Shown here: positions 33,549-41,999 of the stretch, in pieces | Layout of the letters: the number at the start of each line of letters is the position of its first letter | Position numbering within the stretch: the first letter of the stretch is position 1 | Source: JBEHWX01 sp048498995 | GTDB taxonomy: Bacteria > Bacteroidota > Ignavibacteria > OLB7 | Assembly (NCBI GenBank): GCA_048498995.1 | Contig: JBEHWX010000044.1 | Coordinates: 1-44,809 of the forward strand | Reading direction: 5' to 3' | DNA length: 44,809 bases | The notes under the pieces: model-generated | Seen by the model: only the letters and a program-made list of their open reading frames with translations | Database searches by the model: none | What the model was told of the DNA's origin: nothing | Translations under genes and position numbers: made by a program

Positions 33549-34274
33549 ATGCAGCTCATCGAAGTACTTCTCGCGGCGCTGATCGCCGGCACGCTCGACA
33601 CCGTGGCCGGCTTCGGCGGCGCCCTTCTCCTGTTGCCGGTGCTGGTGCTGGTGACCGGCGCGGAGACCGCCGTGATGCTCACGGCGATCATCTCCCTCGG
33701 CTGGAACATCGTCCGCGCGGTCGTGCTCCGGGAGTTCGTCGATCTCAGGGCATCGTGGATGATGGTGATCGGCATCGTGCCGGGATCGCTTCTCGGCGCG
33801 GCGTTTCTGAAGGATGTGGATCCCTCGATGCTCCGGACGGCGATCGGCGCCATGCTGGTGATCTTCGGCGCCTATTACGTGGTCAGGCTCTACGTGGAGC
33901 TTCCGGAGCCGCGGGGGATGAAACGGTGGATGCTGCCGGCCGCCGGGTTCGTCTCCGGGGTGATCAGCACGCTTCTCGGGGCCGGACACGGGCCGCTGCA
34001 GACGATCCCGCTTGCCGCGGCGGATCTGGCGCCACGCGCCGTCACGGCCACCAACGGCGTGCTCGGCGCGCTCAGCGGCCTGGTTCGCGTCGGCACCTAC
34101 GCGTTCTACGGCATGCTCGGATCGAATCTCTGGGTGCCGGGGGCGGTGGGGCTGGTGGGGGCGGGGACCGGCTCGCTGCTCGGTATCAGGATCTCCCGCA
34201 GCGCGAAGGACTCCACGCTCGAGCTGCTGATCGGCCTGGCGCTGCTGCTGGCCGGCGTGCGCCTGCTGTTCTGA
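33549..34274 (+). CDS. TauE/SafE-family permease
   Basis: A 241-residue inner-membrane protein with about seven or eight helices. The opening LLAALIAGTLDTVAGFGGALLLLPVLVL and the second-half GFVSGVISTLLGAGHGPLQTIPL are the paired repeats of the TauE/SafE (sulfite exporter) family. Family members move sulfite, sulfonates, sulfoacetate or related anions. Here nothing identifies the substrate, and no sulfur genes are near. The ATG at 33549 is selected because it starts the first helix; the open frame goes much further upstream without coding character. Ribosome-binding site weak (ACAGGCCC). Confidence 0.8.
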   Translation: MQLIEVLLAALIAGTLDTVAGFGGALLLLPVLVLVTGAETAVMLTAIISLGWNIVRAVVLREFVDLRASWMMVIGIVPGSLLGAAFLKDVDPSMLRTAIGAMLVIFGAYYVVRLYVELPEPRGMKRWMLPAAGFVSGVISTLLGAGHGPLQTIPLAAADLAPRAVTATNGVLGALSGLVRVGTYAFYGMLGSNLWVPGAVGLVGAGTGSLLGIRISRSAKDSTLELLIGLALLLAGVRLLF

Positions 34275-34336
34275 GGCATCCCGCGCCGGAGCCGGGCGCG
34301 ACGCGTCGGGCATGAACACGCCGGTATTGCGCGGGC

Positions 34337-34981
34337 TCAGACCAGGGTGTAGTAGTCGTCCCCATGGCCGGTGAAGAGGCGGATCAGCCCGGCGCGGACC
34401 AGGCGGACGAGCGTGCGGGAGGCGCGGCGCTCGGAGATGTTCACGATATGCTGGAACTGCCGGAGGGTGATCCGCTCGTGCCGTTCCAGGTAGTCGAACA
34501 GGGCGCGCTCGATCTGGCCGATCTCGATCCTGAGGGGAGGGGCGTCGGCCGAGCTGGCCTCCAGCACCCGCACCACCTCCTTGCTGGCCATCATGCTCCG
34601 CTCTCCCTGCCGGATATAGACGCGGGTGTCGTTGCCGTTGGCCTCGGAGTTGATCAGGCGGTGGGGTTTTGACTGGCTCTCCGGAATGTGCACCACGATC
34701 ACATCCTCCCCCTCGATCTCGACGACCTCGATATCGGCGTCGATCGCCGGCTCGCAGTAGACTTCGCCGGCGGTGGTGATCAGCTCGATCTCGTGCTTTT
34801 CGGAATCGACGCCGACCACGCTGCCGTCATCGTCGACGCCGATGATCAGCATTCCGCCGCGGGTGTTCGCCAGGGCGATCATCTCCTTGGCGATCTTTTC
34901 GAAACCGGAAAACTTCCTTTTGAACTCGACCTTATCGGTTTCACCGAGCTCGATGATCGCCTGAAGCTGCCTGGTAGTCAT
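34337..34981 (-). CDS. AlbA_2 (Schlafen-type) putative DNA-binding protein
   Basis: A 214-residue protein. The N-terminal ~130 residues form the AlbA_2 domain of the Schlafen group: ETDKVEFKRKF (the typical E-x-x-x-x-E-x-K strand), KEMIALANTRGGMLIIGVDDDGS, and RVYIRQGERSMMAS. The C-terminal ~75 residues (LFDYLERHERITLRQFQHI, then RASRTLVRLVRAGLIR) look like a winged helix. The pairing is that of a DNA-binding transcriptional regulator or accessory factor. Start 34981 gives the best fit; 35053 would add 24 residues after a G-rich site. It is divergent from the PASTA gene. Target unknown. Confidence 0.75.
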   Translation of the reverse strand: MTTRQLQAIIELGETDKVEFKRKFSGFEKIAKEMIALANTRGGMLIIGVDDDGSVVGVDSEKHEIELITTAGEVYCEPAIDADIEVVEIEGEDVIVVHIPESQSKPHRLINSEANGNDTRVYIRQGERSMMASKEVVRVLEASSADAPPLRIEIGQIERALFDYLERHERITLRQFQHIVNISERRASRTLVRLVRAGLIRLFTGHGDDYYTLV

Positions 34982-35399
34982 GGATGCGTGTTGATGTTCA
35001 GCCGAGCGCGCCCTGGAGGGCGTACTCCATAATACGAACTTGGTCGACGCCATATTGCCCCCGCTTTCTGCGCTCGGCGCAACCTTTGTATGTTTACCCG
35101 ACGTGATCGCGTCCTGGGAGCGTAACGGTCTGGGCTCCGGCGCGATTTCGTTCATATCGACCGTCGGATGCTCCTCCGTGGAGGCCTCGCACCGCGCTTC
35201 GCGCCGGGCTTCGCGCCGCGCTTCGCGCCGGGCTTCGCGCCGGGCTTCGCGCCGCGCTTCGCGTCCCGATTCGGGCCCGCGGCCCCGGGGCGCTCGGGTC
35301 CGTCCGGACGCCGGAACGATCGACGCGCCGAATCTACAGGTGCGCGAGCGTATTCCATGCCGGATTGCTCCCGGAGGGATGTTAAACGTTACTTACGAC
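34982..35399. other. 418-bp divergent intergenic region
   Basis: No confident gene, though the region stays open in several frames. It holds the 12-nt tandem array at 35195-35266 and an AT-richer TTAAACGTTACTTACGAC just before the PASTA gene. Promoters for both neighbours must be here. Confidence 0.5.
35195..35266. repeat. six tandem 12-nt units
   Basis: Six units of SGCTTCGCGCCG-type (alternating C/G at first base; the last degenerate) run from 35195 to 35266. All frames stay open across it, giving Arg/Ala/Ser or Phe/Ala/Pro repeats. It is probably non-coding slippage DNA. Confidence 0.8.
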
Positions 35400-36260
35400 A
35401 TGCTTCAGTCACAGGAACGACGTAGAGAGGGCTCCCCGTCGGGAGCGGAGGAGCAGGAGGAGCGGCTGTCGTGGCCCTCGATGCTCAAGTACCTGATCGC
35501 CACGGTCTGCGGGATCTTCCTTCTGCTGGTCCTGCTCGATAAGATCGTCATGCCATGGTACGTGAAGCTCGGCGCGGTCGAGACGGTGCCGAACGTGGTC
35601 GGCCAGCAGTTCCCTGCGGCCGAGAAACGGCTGCGCGATCTCGGCTTCACCGTCAAGAAGGGGGAGCCCCGGTTCGACAACCGCTACCCGGCCGGCATGG
35701 TGGTGATGCAGCTCCCCTACGGCGGCGCGCAGACCAAGCAGGGACGACGAATCTACCTGACCGTCAGCCGCGGCGCCGAGCTGGTGCCGATGCTCGATCT
35801 GGTCGGCATGCCGCTGCGCGAGGCGCGGATCTCCCTGATGCGTGCCGGGCTCGACGTGGGTGAGGTGACCTACGACTACAACGACACGATCATGCGCGAC
35901 CTGATCTACGCGCAGACCATTCCGGCGAAGGTCGGCGCCCGCCCCGGGACGAAGGTCGACGTGAAGATCAGCCGCGGCCCCAGCACCCGGTTCACGATGA
36001 TGCCGAACCTGATCTCGCTCGACGTGGAGACCGCGCGCGTCAGGCTGCAGAACGCCGGCCTGGTGCTCGGCGTGCTCCGCTCGAAGGAAGATCCGACCTA
36101 CATCAAGAACACGGTCATCGAGCAGTCGATCACCCCCTACGCCCAGGTGGCGCAGGGGGCCGCGATCAACCTCACGATCGCCAGCGAGAACGGCTCCGGC
36201 GGCGATCAGGACGCCGGCACGGCCAACGAGCCGACCGTGCGGAACCTCCTTCCCCGGTAG
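35400..36260 (+). CDS. PASTA-domain membrane protein
   Basis: A 286-residue protein with a short cytosolic N-terminus (charged, ~25 residues), a single membrane helix (about 28-50, LKYLIATVCGIFLLLVLL), and three extracytoplasmic PASTA repeats: VPNVVGQQFPAAEKRLRDLG, VPMLDLVGMPLREARISLMR, MPNLISLDVETARVRLQNAG. PASTA domains bind peptidoglycan or beta-lactam-like fragments, normally on PBPs or Ser/Thr kinases. There is no kinase or transpeptidase here. The domain alone may be a cell-wall sensor or adaptor. The ATG at 35400 is chosen. An ATG at 35379 is also in frame, but its GGAGGG lies immediately adjacent to it. The tail is Asn/Ser-rich. Confidence 0.8.
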   Translation: MLQSQERRREGSPSGAEEQEERLSWPSMLKYLIATVCGIFLLLVLLDKIVMPWYVKLGAVETVPNVVGQQFPAAEKRLRDLGFTVKKGEPRFDNRYPAGMVVMQLPYGGAQTKQGRRIYLTVSRGAELVPMLDLVGMPLREARISLMRAGLDVGEVTYDYNDTIMRDLIYAQTIPAKVGARPGTKVDVKISRGPSTRFTMMPNLISLDVETARVRLQNAGLVLGVLRSKEDPTYIKNTVIEQSITPYAQVAQGAAINLTIASENGSGGDQDAGTANEPTVRNLLPR

Positions 36261-36357
36261 CCTCGATTCTCCTCGATCGTCACCGCGGGCGCCCGCGACA
36301 CGGCCGGCGCCCGAGAGACGGGAGACCACATCCCCGGAGCGCTCCCCTCCGATCTCT

Positions 36358-37674
36358 ATGACGCGATCCGGCACCCTCTACCAACGGTTCTTTCTCGGCA
36401 AGCGGGATCTGCTGCTCCTCTGGATCGGTCAGCTCGCCTCCGGCTTCGGCGACTCCCTGGCGTTCATGGGATTCCTCTTCCTGGTTCTGGAGCTGACCGG
36501 CTCCGGGCGGGACGTCGGGGTGTTCCAGATGATCGCCTACGTGCCGATCATCCTCTTCGGCCTGGCCGCCGGCGTCTATGTCGACCGCCGGGATCGGCGC
36601 CGCGTGATGCTCACCGCCGATGCCGGACGCGCCTTCGCCCTGGCGCTTCTGCCGCTTGCCGCCCTGTTCGGCCTGCTCGACATCTGGGTGGCCGGCCTCA
36701 GCGTGGTGACCGTGACCACGCTGACCACCTTCTTCAATCCCGCCTACAACTCCTCGCTGCCGATTATCGTGGAGGATCCCGCGCGCCTGTTCAAGGTCAA
36801 CGCGCTGATGCAGTCCTCCCGGCAGTTCGCGTCGATCGCCGGGCCGATCTTCGCCGCCTTCGGCATCGGCGCCGGCGGACCGGTCCGGCTCCTGTCGGCC
36901 AACGCGGCCACCTACGTCATCTCCTTTCTCTGCATCGTCTTCATCCGGACGCCGCTGCGCACCGGGGACGCGCGGCGCATCACCCGGCGTGAGCTCGGCG
37001 AGGAGATCCGGCTCGGGCTCCGGAGCGTGATCGCCAACCGGAGCGTCAGGAACATCTTCCTGCTGACGCTCGGGAACAATCTGCTGATGATGGGGCCGGC
37101 GGTGATCGGCACGCCGCTGCTGGTGCGGGGCGTGTTCCATGGCACGATGCGGGACTACGCGCTGGTGGAGCTGATGTACGCGCTCGGGATGACCATTACC
37201 GGGCTGCTTCTGCACCGGCTGCCGCGCGTCAGGCATCTCGGTCGGCTCTGGGCGATCGGCATGGTGATCGACGGGCTCACCTTCATTCCCTACGCGTGGG
37301 CCGGCTCGCTCAAGATGGTGTACGTGGTGACGCTGATCCACGCGCTCGGGATTCCGCTGATCGTGGTGCCGCGCGCCACGATGATCCAGCGGCTGCTCCC
37401 CCGGGAGATGCTCGGCCGCGCCTTCGGCTATATCGACATCGCGGTGCTCGGCATCACGGCGATCTCGGCCGGCGCCGCCGGCTACATCGTGGAGCGGATC
37501 GGGCCGGTCGACACGCTCGTCTATGGGGGCGGGATCGCGGCGGTCTTCGGCGTGATCGGGCTGCTCCTCGCCTCGATCAACCGGATCAGCTTCGACGACA
37601 ACGGTGACGGACGGAGCTCCGGGAGCGGGGCGGACGTTGCTCGCTCCCCGATCCCGGGAGAAGCGGCCATCTGA
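36358..37674 (+). CDS. MFS transporter
   Basis: A 438-residue inner-membrane carrier of about 12 helices in the major facilitator superfamily. It opens with a short basic segment and LLLWIGQLASGFGDSLAFMG. The conserved loop 2-3 motif is GVYVDRRDRRRVMLTAD. The second half starts near VRNIFLLTLGNN, with the late PRATMIQRLLPREMLGRAFG. It resembles the MFS_3/enterobactin-exporter-like group (DHA-type exporters). The substrate is unknown. A Ser/Gly-rich cytosolic tail ends it. Starts 97 bases after the PASTA gene on the same strand. Ends shortly before a repeat cluster at 37709. Confidence 0.85.
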   Translation: MTRSGTLYQRFFLGKRDLLLLWIGQLASGFGDSLAFMGFLFLVLELTGSGRDVGVFQMIAYVPIILFGLAAGVYVDRRDRRRVMLTADAGRAFALALLPLAALFGLLDIWVAGLSVVTVTTLTTFFNPAYNSSLPIIVEDPARLFKVNALMQSSRQFASIAGPIFAAFGIGAGGPVRLLSANAATYVISFLCIVFIRTPLRTGDARRITRRELGEEIRLGLRSVIANRSVRNIFLLTLGNNLLMMGPAVIGTPLLVRGVFHGTMRDYALVELMYALGMTITGLLLHRLPRVRHLGRLWAIGMVIDGLTFIPYAWAGSLKMVYVVTLIHALGIPLIVVPRATMIQRLLPREMLGRAFGYIDIAVLGITAISAGAAGYIVERIGPVDTLVYGGGIAAVFGVIGLLLASINRISFDDNGDGRSSGSGADVARSPIPGEAAI

Positions 37675-37708
37675 ATGGCCGGCGCCCACGTGAGTGCGGT
37701 GTTGTTGA

Positions 37709-37836
37709 GGCGTTCAATTGAACGCCCATCGGCATGATTGCGATGCGGAGTCGTTGTAGTAGGGCGTTCAATTGAACGCCCATCGGCATGATTGCGATGC
37801 GGATGTCGTTGTAGTAGGGCGTTCAATTGAACGCCC
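37709..37836. repeat. three palindromes spaced 54-55 bp
   Basis: Core CGTTCAATTGAACG palindromes at 37709-37726, 37762-37781 and 37817-37836, with CATCGGCATGATTGCGATGCG between them. The spacing is 54 then 55 bases. The core is the same as in 9403-9812, but here the arm reads GGGCG/CGCCC instead of GGGACG/CGTCCC, so pairing is preserved. Confidence 0.85.
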
Positions 37837-37888
37837 ATACATTTTCTCTCCGCCCCGGCATTTCACCCCGACGGGATTTCATCTCCCG

Positions 37889-38851
37889 TTATTCGATTCC
37901 CAACTCCCTCAACACCGTCGGCGCGTGAGAGATCTTTTCGGTCGAGAAATCGGCCACGAGCTCGCGCGCCGCGCACGGCTCCGATGTCGGGCGCAGGCCG
38001 CAGCTCCAGGCCAGCCACCCCGTCAGCTCCTCCGGCGTTCGCCCGGCCGCGCGAAGCTCCGCCACCGAGATCGAGCCGTGGCGCTTGGCAAGCCGCGTCC
38101 CGTCCGGCGCCAGCACCAGCGGGACATGGCAGTAGCTCGGGGGCTCGGCGCCGAGCGTCCGGAACAGAAGGATCTGTCGCGCGGTGGAGGGAAGAAGGTC
38201 GTCCCCGCGGAGCACGTGAGTGATCCCCATCGCGATATCGTCCACCACCACCGCCAGTTGATAGCTCACCACGCCATCGGCGCGCGCCACGATGAAATCT
38301 CCCGCCTCGCGCGCGATATCTTCCCGTAGATCTCCGGCAACGCGGTCGCGAAACTCCACGACCGTGTCCGGCGGCGTCCGGAAGCGGAGCGACGGGCTCT
38401 TCCGCTCCCGCTGGAGCCGGCGCTCATCCTCGGGAAGGTCGCGGCAGGTGCCCGGATAGATCGGGCCGGTGGGGCCGTGCGGAGCGTTGGCCAGATCGCG
38501 CAGCTCCTTCCGGGAGCAGTAGCACTCGTAGACCAGGTCGCGCCCCCGCAGCCGTTCTATCGTTGCGCGATAGAGCGCCGAGCGGTTCGACTGGAAATAA
38601 TCCGGGCCGAGCTCGTTGTCCCAGTCGAGGCCGAGCCAGCGCAGATCGCGAACGATGCCCTCGGCCGCGTCGCGCACGGCCCGGGCCTGGTCCAGGTCCT
38701 CGATCCGGAGGATGATCTCGCCGCCGAGCGCGCGCATCTCGAGCCACGCCAGCAGAAACGACCGTGCGTTGCCGATGTGCAGATAGCCGGTCGGGCTCGG
38801 TGCCAGCCTTCCCCGGAGCCTCGGATGCGCCCCGCGCGGCCCGGTGATCAT
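37889..38851 (-). CDS. gluQ: glutamyl-Q tRNA(Asp) synthetase
   Basis: A 320-residue class I synthetase-like enzyme without an anticodon-binding domain. Known GluQ enzymes put glutamate on the queuosine base of tRNA(Asp). The HIGH motif is HIGN (about residues 25-28, GRLAPSPTGYLHIGN). The second motif is RLAKRHGS (KRHGS, about 254). The zinc loop is CYC ... YPGTC, with a longer spacer than the E. coli form. It is shorter than a real GluRS (about 470). Start 38851 is set by GAGGAGCGGACG just upstream; the open frame begins at a TTG earlier. It closes a run of minus-strand genes beginning at 41876. Confidence 0.85.
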   Translation of the reverse strand: MITGPRGAHPRLRGRLAPSPTGYLHIGNARSFLLAWLEMRALGGEIILRIEDLDQARAVRDAAEGIVRDLRWLGLDWDNELGPDYFQSNRSALYRATIERLRGRDLVYECYCSRKELRDLANAPHGPTGPIYPGTCRDLPEDERRLQRERKSPSLRFRTPPDTVVEFRDRVAGDLREDIAREAGDFIVARADGVVSYQLAVVVDDIAMGITHVLRGDDLLPSTARQILLFRTLGAEPPSYCHVPLVLAPDGTRLAKRHGSISVAELRAAGRTPEELTGWLAWSCGLRPTSEPCAARELVADFSTEKISHAPTVLRELGIE

Positions 38852-38960
38852 CGTCCGCTCCTCATTGCGCAACGGTTACGCCGCATCACCACAGCCCCCC
38901 CGCCGTGCTCTTTCCCGCGTTCTGCATTCATCATTCTCAATTCTCAATTCTCAATTCTCT

Positions 38961-39644
38961 TCAAAATCTGCCGTAGCGATCGAAGAGATCCCGTGCCCCT
39001 TCTCCATCGACCAGTCCGCGATGCGTGGCCGACTCCTCGCCGTGCGCGCGGTCGAGCTCGGCATACACCGTCGGGAAATCCTCCGCGCGGATCGCGATCA
39101 CGCCGTTGGCGTCGCCGAAGAGCACGTCGCCCGGCGCAACGGTGACCTCGCCGCAGCGGACCGTGGTGTTGTAGGCGGCCATGTAGCCGCGGCGGCGGAT
39201 ATCCTTGATGCAGCGTCCGGTGCCGAACACCGGAAAGCCGAGTCCGGCGATCTGCTCCAGATCCCTGATGCCGCCGTTGACCGCCGCGGCCACCGCGCCG
39301 CGCGACCGTGCGCGGGCGCTCATCATCCCTCCCCAGAGCGCGGCGTCGATCTCGTCGTCGGCCGCCACCAGCACGAACGCGTCGGCCGGAATGGCGTCGA
39401 CCATCTCGAGCAGCGTGTCGATCTCGACATAGTCGGAGGTGAGCGCGACGCGGCAGGGGAAGGCGCGGCCGCAGACTTTCAGGGAGGGATCGAGCGGGAT
39501 CGACTGGATCGAGTGATGAAGCGCGCCGCTCGGCATGCCGAGCCGCTCCATGGTGTCGGAGATCAGGGGAGAGTAGAAGCGGAGCATGCCGCGGAGCTGG
39601 TCTCCGGGGATCTCGCCGCTCGGGGAAGTGGTCTCGGATGTCAT
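38961..39644 (-). CDS. RraA-like / HMG aldolase family protein
   Basis: A 227-residue cytosolic protein of the RraA-like fold. The motifs GRAFPCRVALTSDYVEIDTLLE, the aldolase-type GAVAAAVNGGIRDLEQIAGLGFPVFGTG and GDVLFGDANGVIAI are the family marks. Members are either RNase E inhibitors (RraA) or, with the NGGIRD and D-x-N-G residues seen here, 4-hydroxy-4-methyl-2-oxoglutarate/oxaloacetate-decarboxylase-type aldolases. I favour the aldolase. The start at 39644 gives the family length; the upstream extension is not conserved. It lies 109 bases before gluQ and 111 bases after the DUF190 gene on the same strand. Confidence 0.75.
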   Translation of the reverse strand: MTSETTSPSGEIPGDQLRGMLRFYSPLISDTMERLGMPSGALHHSIQSIPLDPSLKVCGRAFPCRVALTSDYVEIDTLLEMVDAIPADAFVLVAADDEIDAALWGGMMSARARSRGAVAAAVNGGIRDLEQIAGLGFPVFGTGRCIKDIRRRGYMAAYNTTVRCGEVTVAPGDVLFGDANGVIAIRAEDFPTVYAELDRAHGEESATHRGLVDGEGARDLFDRYGRF

Positions 39645-39755
39645 GTGCTCGGAGCCTGATGTGAACTGCTTCCGCCGCGTGGACGACGGGCCGACGAAGG
39701 ATGGGAAGATGTCGATCATGGAGGGCGCGACGCAAGCCGGAGTCTGCCGCGCGCG

Positions 39756-40112
39756 TCAGCTCCGGTCGGAGCTTCGGAAGATGAGCGCCTCGACCCGCTC
39801 GAAGGTGACGATGCCGTTGCCGATCATCGCCTCGAGATCGGGACGGATCGCGTCGATCCGCGCGGCCTCGTCGATCACCTCGATCACGATCGGCAGGTCG
39901 TGCGCGAGGAATTCGGAGAAGGCGCCGCGCGTCGGCTCTCCGCGGCTGAACCCGGCGATGCCGCGCGTCACGGTGGCGCCGGCAAGATCCCGCTCCCGCA
40001 GGTCGCGGAAGATCACCTCCCAGAGGGGCGCGCCGCGGTGCGGTCCGGAGATCGCCTTGTCGGATTCCTTCACGTGGATGCGCATCAGGATGCGCTCGGT
40101 TGATATGCTCAT
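39756..40112 (-). CDS. DUF190 family protein, partner of CrcB
   Basis: A 118-residue small cytosolic protein of DUF190. ILMRIHVKESDKAISGPHRGAPLWEVIFRDLRERDLAGATVTRGIAGFS and DLPIVIEVIDEAARIDAIRPDL match the family (ferredoxin-like, PII-like fold). DUF190 genes are repeatedly found next to crcB, pointing to a role in fluoride resistance, probably regulatory. Here it lies 53 bases after crcB on the same strand, so co-transcription is expected. Starting ATG at 40112 fits the family length. No riboswitch seen. Confidence 0.85.
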   Translation of the reverse strand: MSISTERILMRIHVKESDKAISGPHRGAPLWEVIFRDLRERDLAGATVTRGIAGFSRGEPTRGAFSEFLAHDLPIVIEVIDEAARIDAIRPDLEAMIGNGIVTFERVEALIFRSSDRS

Positions 40113-40165
40113 CGTGCCGTTGACGTCGATGAAAGGATGTGCTCCGGGCGCCGGAGCGTCGCGGC

Positions 40166-40546
40166 TCAGAGGGCGCGGCCGGCCAGAAGATAGCCGCCGA
40201 GGCAGGCCAGGGGCGCCGTTGCCATGCTCGCCGCCATGTAGGCGATCGCCACCCCCGGCTGTCCGTTGTTGAACAGCGAGATCATCTCGTAGCTGAACGT
40301 GCTGAACGTGGTATACGCGCCGCAGAAGCCGGTCGTGAGCATGATCCGGAGATCCGGGCTAGCGGAGGTGCCGAGCAGCCAGCGGGAAAGAAAACCGAGC
40401 AGCAGCGATCCGGAAACGTTGATCAGAAACGTTCCCCAGGGAAAGCCGGGGAGCGCTCCGTTGCCGGAGGAGAGGGCCATGCCGACCTGAAAGCGGCAGA
40501 TGGCGCCGAGAATCGCGCCGATCGAGAGGAAGAGGTATGTGCGCAT
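40166..40546 (-). CDS. crcB: CrcB/Fluc fluoride channel
   Basis: A 126-residue inner-membrane protein with four helices. Fluc channels export fluoride as an antiparallel dimer. The signatures AILGAICRFQVG, PWGTFLINVSGSLLLGFL, and the Phe-box GFCGAYTTFSTFSYE are intact. Length is normal for the single-gene (homodimer) type. The start ATG at 40546 is preferred; the open frame extends further upstream with unlikely residues. It follows the HTH-citrate synthase gene by 103 bases. Read upstream, I found none of the fluoride riboswitch consensus, so regulation may be by other means. Paired with the DUF190 gene. Confidence 0.9.
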   Translation of the reverse strand: MRTYLFLSIGAILGAICRFQVGMALSSGNGALPGFPWGTFLINVSGSLLLGFLSRWLLGTSASPDLRIMLTTGFCGAYTTFSTFSYEMISLFNNGQPGVAIAYMAASMATAPLACLGGYLLAGRAL

Positions 40547-40649
40547 GCGCGGAATCGATTCGAGATGTCGTCGCCTGCCCGGGTCCGTGACCGACGGGAG
40601 CAACCGGCCCAATCTACGCGATCGTTGTCGTTTCCCAGCGTCGGCGGAG

Positions 40650-41876
40650 TCACTCCTCGATCGGATCTACGCCGGTATACCGGGCCCGCGGACGGATGAT
40701 CCTGTTGGCGGCGTACTCCTCCATCGCGTGGCCGATCCAGCCAACGCTCCGGCCGAGGGTGAAGAGGGTGAGGGCATGCTCGGCCGGAATGCCGAGCGCC
40801 CGCGTCAGCGTCACCAGCGCGAAGTCGATCGTCGGGTGCTCCTCGATCAGCTCTCCGATCGTCGCGGCCACGTCCCGCATGAAGCGGTAGGTGGCTCCTC
40901 CCAGCTTGCTCTGGCCGATCATCTCCAGGAGCAGCGCCGCGCGCGGATCGCCATCCGGATAGAGGGGGTGCCCGAATCCCGGAATCGTCTCCCCGCGGCC
41001 GAGCCGCGCCGTGACCACCTCCCGCGCGCTCCCCACGTCCACGATCTCCCGCGCCAGCGCCTCGACGCGCCGCGTGTGCCCGCCGTGCTTGTGCCCGAGC
41101 ATCGCGCCGATCCCCCCGGCGACCGCGGCGTGGAGGGATGATCCGGCCGAGGCGATGCAGCGCGCCGTGAACGTCGACACGTTCAGCTCGTGATCGGCCG
41201 AGACGATGAGCGCCGCGCCGTAGAGGTCGCGGCTCCGGGGCGCTTTCGGCGACCAGCCCTTGCGGAGCGCCTCGGCGATGCCGGTCTCGATGGCCCCCCC
41301 TCCGGCGGCGATCGCCGCGAGCGTTCTGACGATGCGCGCGCCGGTCCCCGGCATCGCCGCCGGCCGCAGGTCGAACGCGCGCGGGTCGTTCCCGGCCACC
41401 ACCGGGAGCAGGATCTGGAAGCGCTCCACGGCCGGACGCTCCCGGATCAGCAGCTCGATCTCCGGCGCCTCGGCCGATGCCGGAGCCTTCCAGACCGGCG
41501 GCAGCGCGGAAGGTCCCGACGGGAGCTCGCCACGCCAGAGCAGCTCCGCCACCTCCTCGAACGTCCGCTCGCGCGCAAGGCGCGTCACGTCGTGGCCGCG
41601 ATAGTGGAGGCGCCCGCCGGCGATGGCGGTGATGGCCGAATCGAGCACCGGCGTTCCCCAGTGGAGCGCCTCGGCGACCGCCTTGGCCGGCTGCTTCCGG
41701 AGCGTCTTCCGCTCGATGAGCCGCTCCACATCCTCCCGGCTGTAGAGTCTGGAGCGCCGTCCGGCGCCGGTTCCCTCGGAGCGGATCATGCCGCGGCTCA
41801 CGTAGGCGTAGAGCGTGGCCACGCTCACGTCGAGCATGGCGGCCGCCTCGGCGGCGGTGATGTAGCGTGCGTTCAT
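40650..41876 (-). CDS. citrate synthase-like protein with N-terminal HTH domain
   Basis: A 408-residue fusion. Residues 1-60 are a MerR/HTH_17-type DNA-binding domain (ARYITAAEAAAMLDVSVATLYAYVSRG, then YSREDVERL). The rest is a citrate synthase fold: HELNVSTFTARCIAS, GAMLGHKHGGHTRRV, GFGHPLYPDGDPRAA, and PTIDFALVTLTRALGIP. The catalytic His, His and Asp equivalents are present, so it could both bind DNA and bind oxaloacetate/acyl-CoA. Known for several bacteria as a family of citrate/methylcitrate synthase homologues; function unproven. Divergent from the other citrate synthase at 42000, with palindromes between. Ribosome-binding site TGGAAACCGC. First gene of the minus run to gluQ. Confidence 0.8.
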   Translation of the reverse strand: MNARYITAAEAAAMLDVSVATLYAYVSRGMIRSEGTGAGRRSRLYSREDVERLIERKTLRKQPAKAVAEALHWGTPVLDSAITAIAGGRLHYRGHDVTRLARERTFEEVAELLWRGELPSGPSALPPVWKAPASAEAPEIELLIRERPAVERFQILLPVVAGNDPRAFDLRPAAMPGTGARIVRTLAAIAAGGGAIETGIAEALRKGWSPKAPRSRDLYGAALIVSADHELNVSTFTARCIASAGSSLHAAVAGGIGAMLGHKHGGHTRRVEALAREIVDVGSAREVVTARLGRGETIPGFGHPLYPDGDPRAALLLEMIGQSKLGGATYRFMRDVAATIGELIEEHPTIDFALVTLTRALGIPAEHALTLFTLGRSVGWIGHAMEEYAANRIIRPRARYTGVDPIEE

Positions 41877-41908
41877 GCGGTTTCCAGAGCTCGTGATCTC
41901 GAACGGGC

Positions 41909-41940
41909 GTCAATATATTGATTGCTGAATCAAGATTGAC
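41909..41940. promoter_or_regulatory. nested palindromic operator between the citrate synthase genes
   Basis: A 32-bp segment made of overlapping palindromes: TCAATATATTGA (41910-41921, perfect), TTGATTGCTGAATCAA (41918-41933, arms perfect), and TCAAGATTGA (41930-41939, TCAA-N2-TTGA). The outermost hexamers GTCAAT and ATTGAC are also complementary. It overlaps the -35 of the rightward promoter and the -10 candidate of the leftward one. The natural binder is the HTH domain of the leftward gene. Very AT-rich against its surroundings. Confidence 0.65.
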
Positions 41941-41964
41941 AACATGTCGGGCCCGTGGTAGTTT
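41936..41964 (+). promoter_or_regulatory. promoter of the citrate synthase gene at 42000
   Basis: TTGACA (41936-41941), a 17-bp spacer, and TAGTTT (41959-41964), followed by G, giving a TAGTTTG element also similar to the Bacteroidota -7 motif TAnnTTTG. Start codon 36 bases on. Its -35 overlaps the palindromic operator. Leftward, TATATT on the minus strand inside the operator, with TTGTCA 19 bases upstream of it, may serve the divergent gene. Confidence 0.6.
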
Positions 41965-41999
41965 GCCCCGGTTCAACAACAGCAGCGGAGCATACGACA

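Noticed and set aside
40547..40650. Fluoride riboswitch upstream of crcB
   Set aside because: Read on the minus strand, the region lacks the conserved core of that class.
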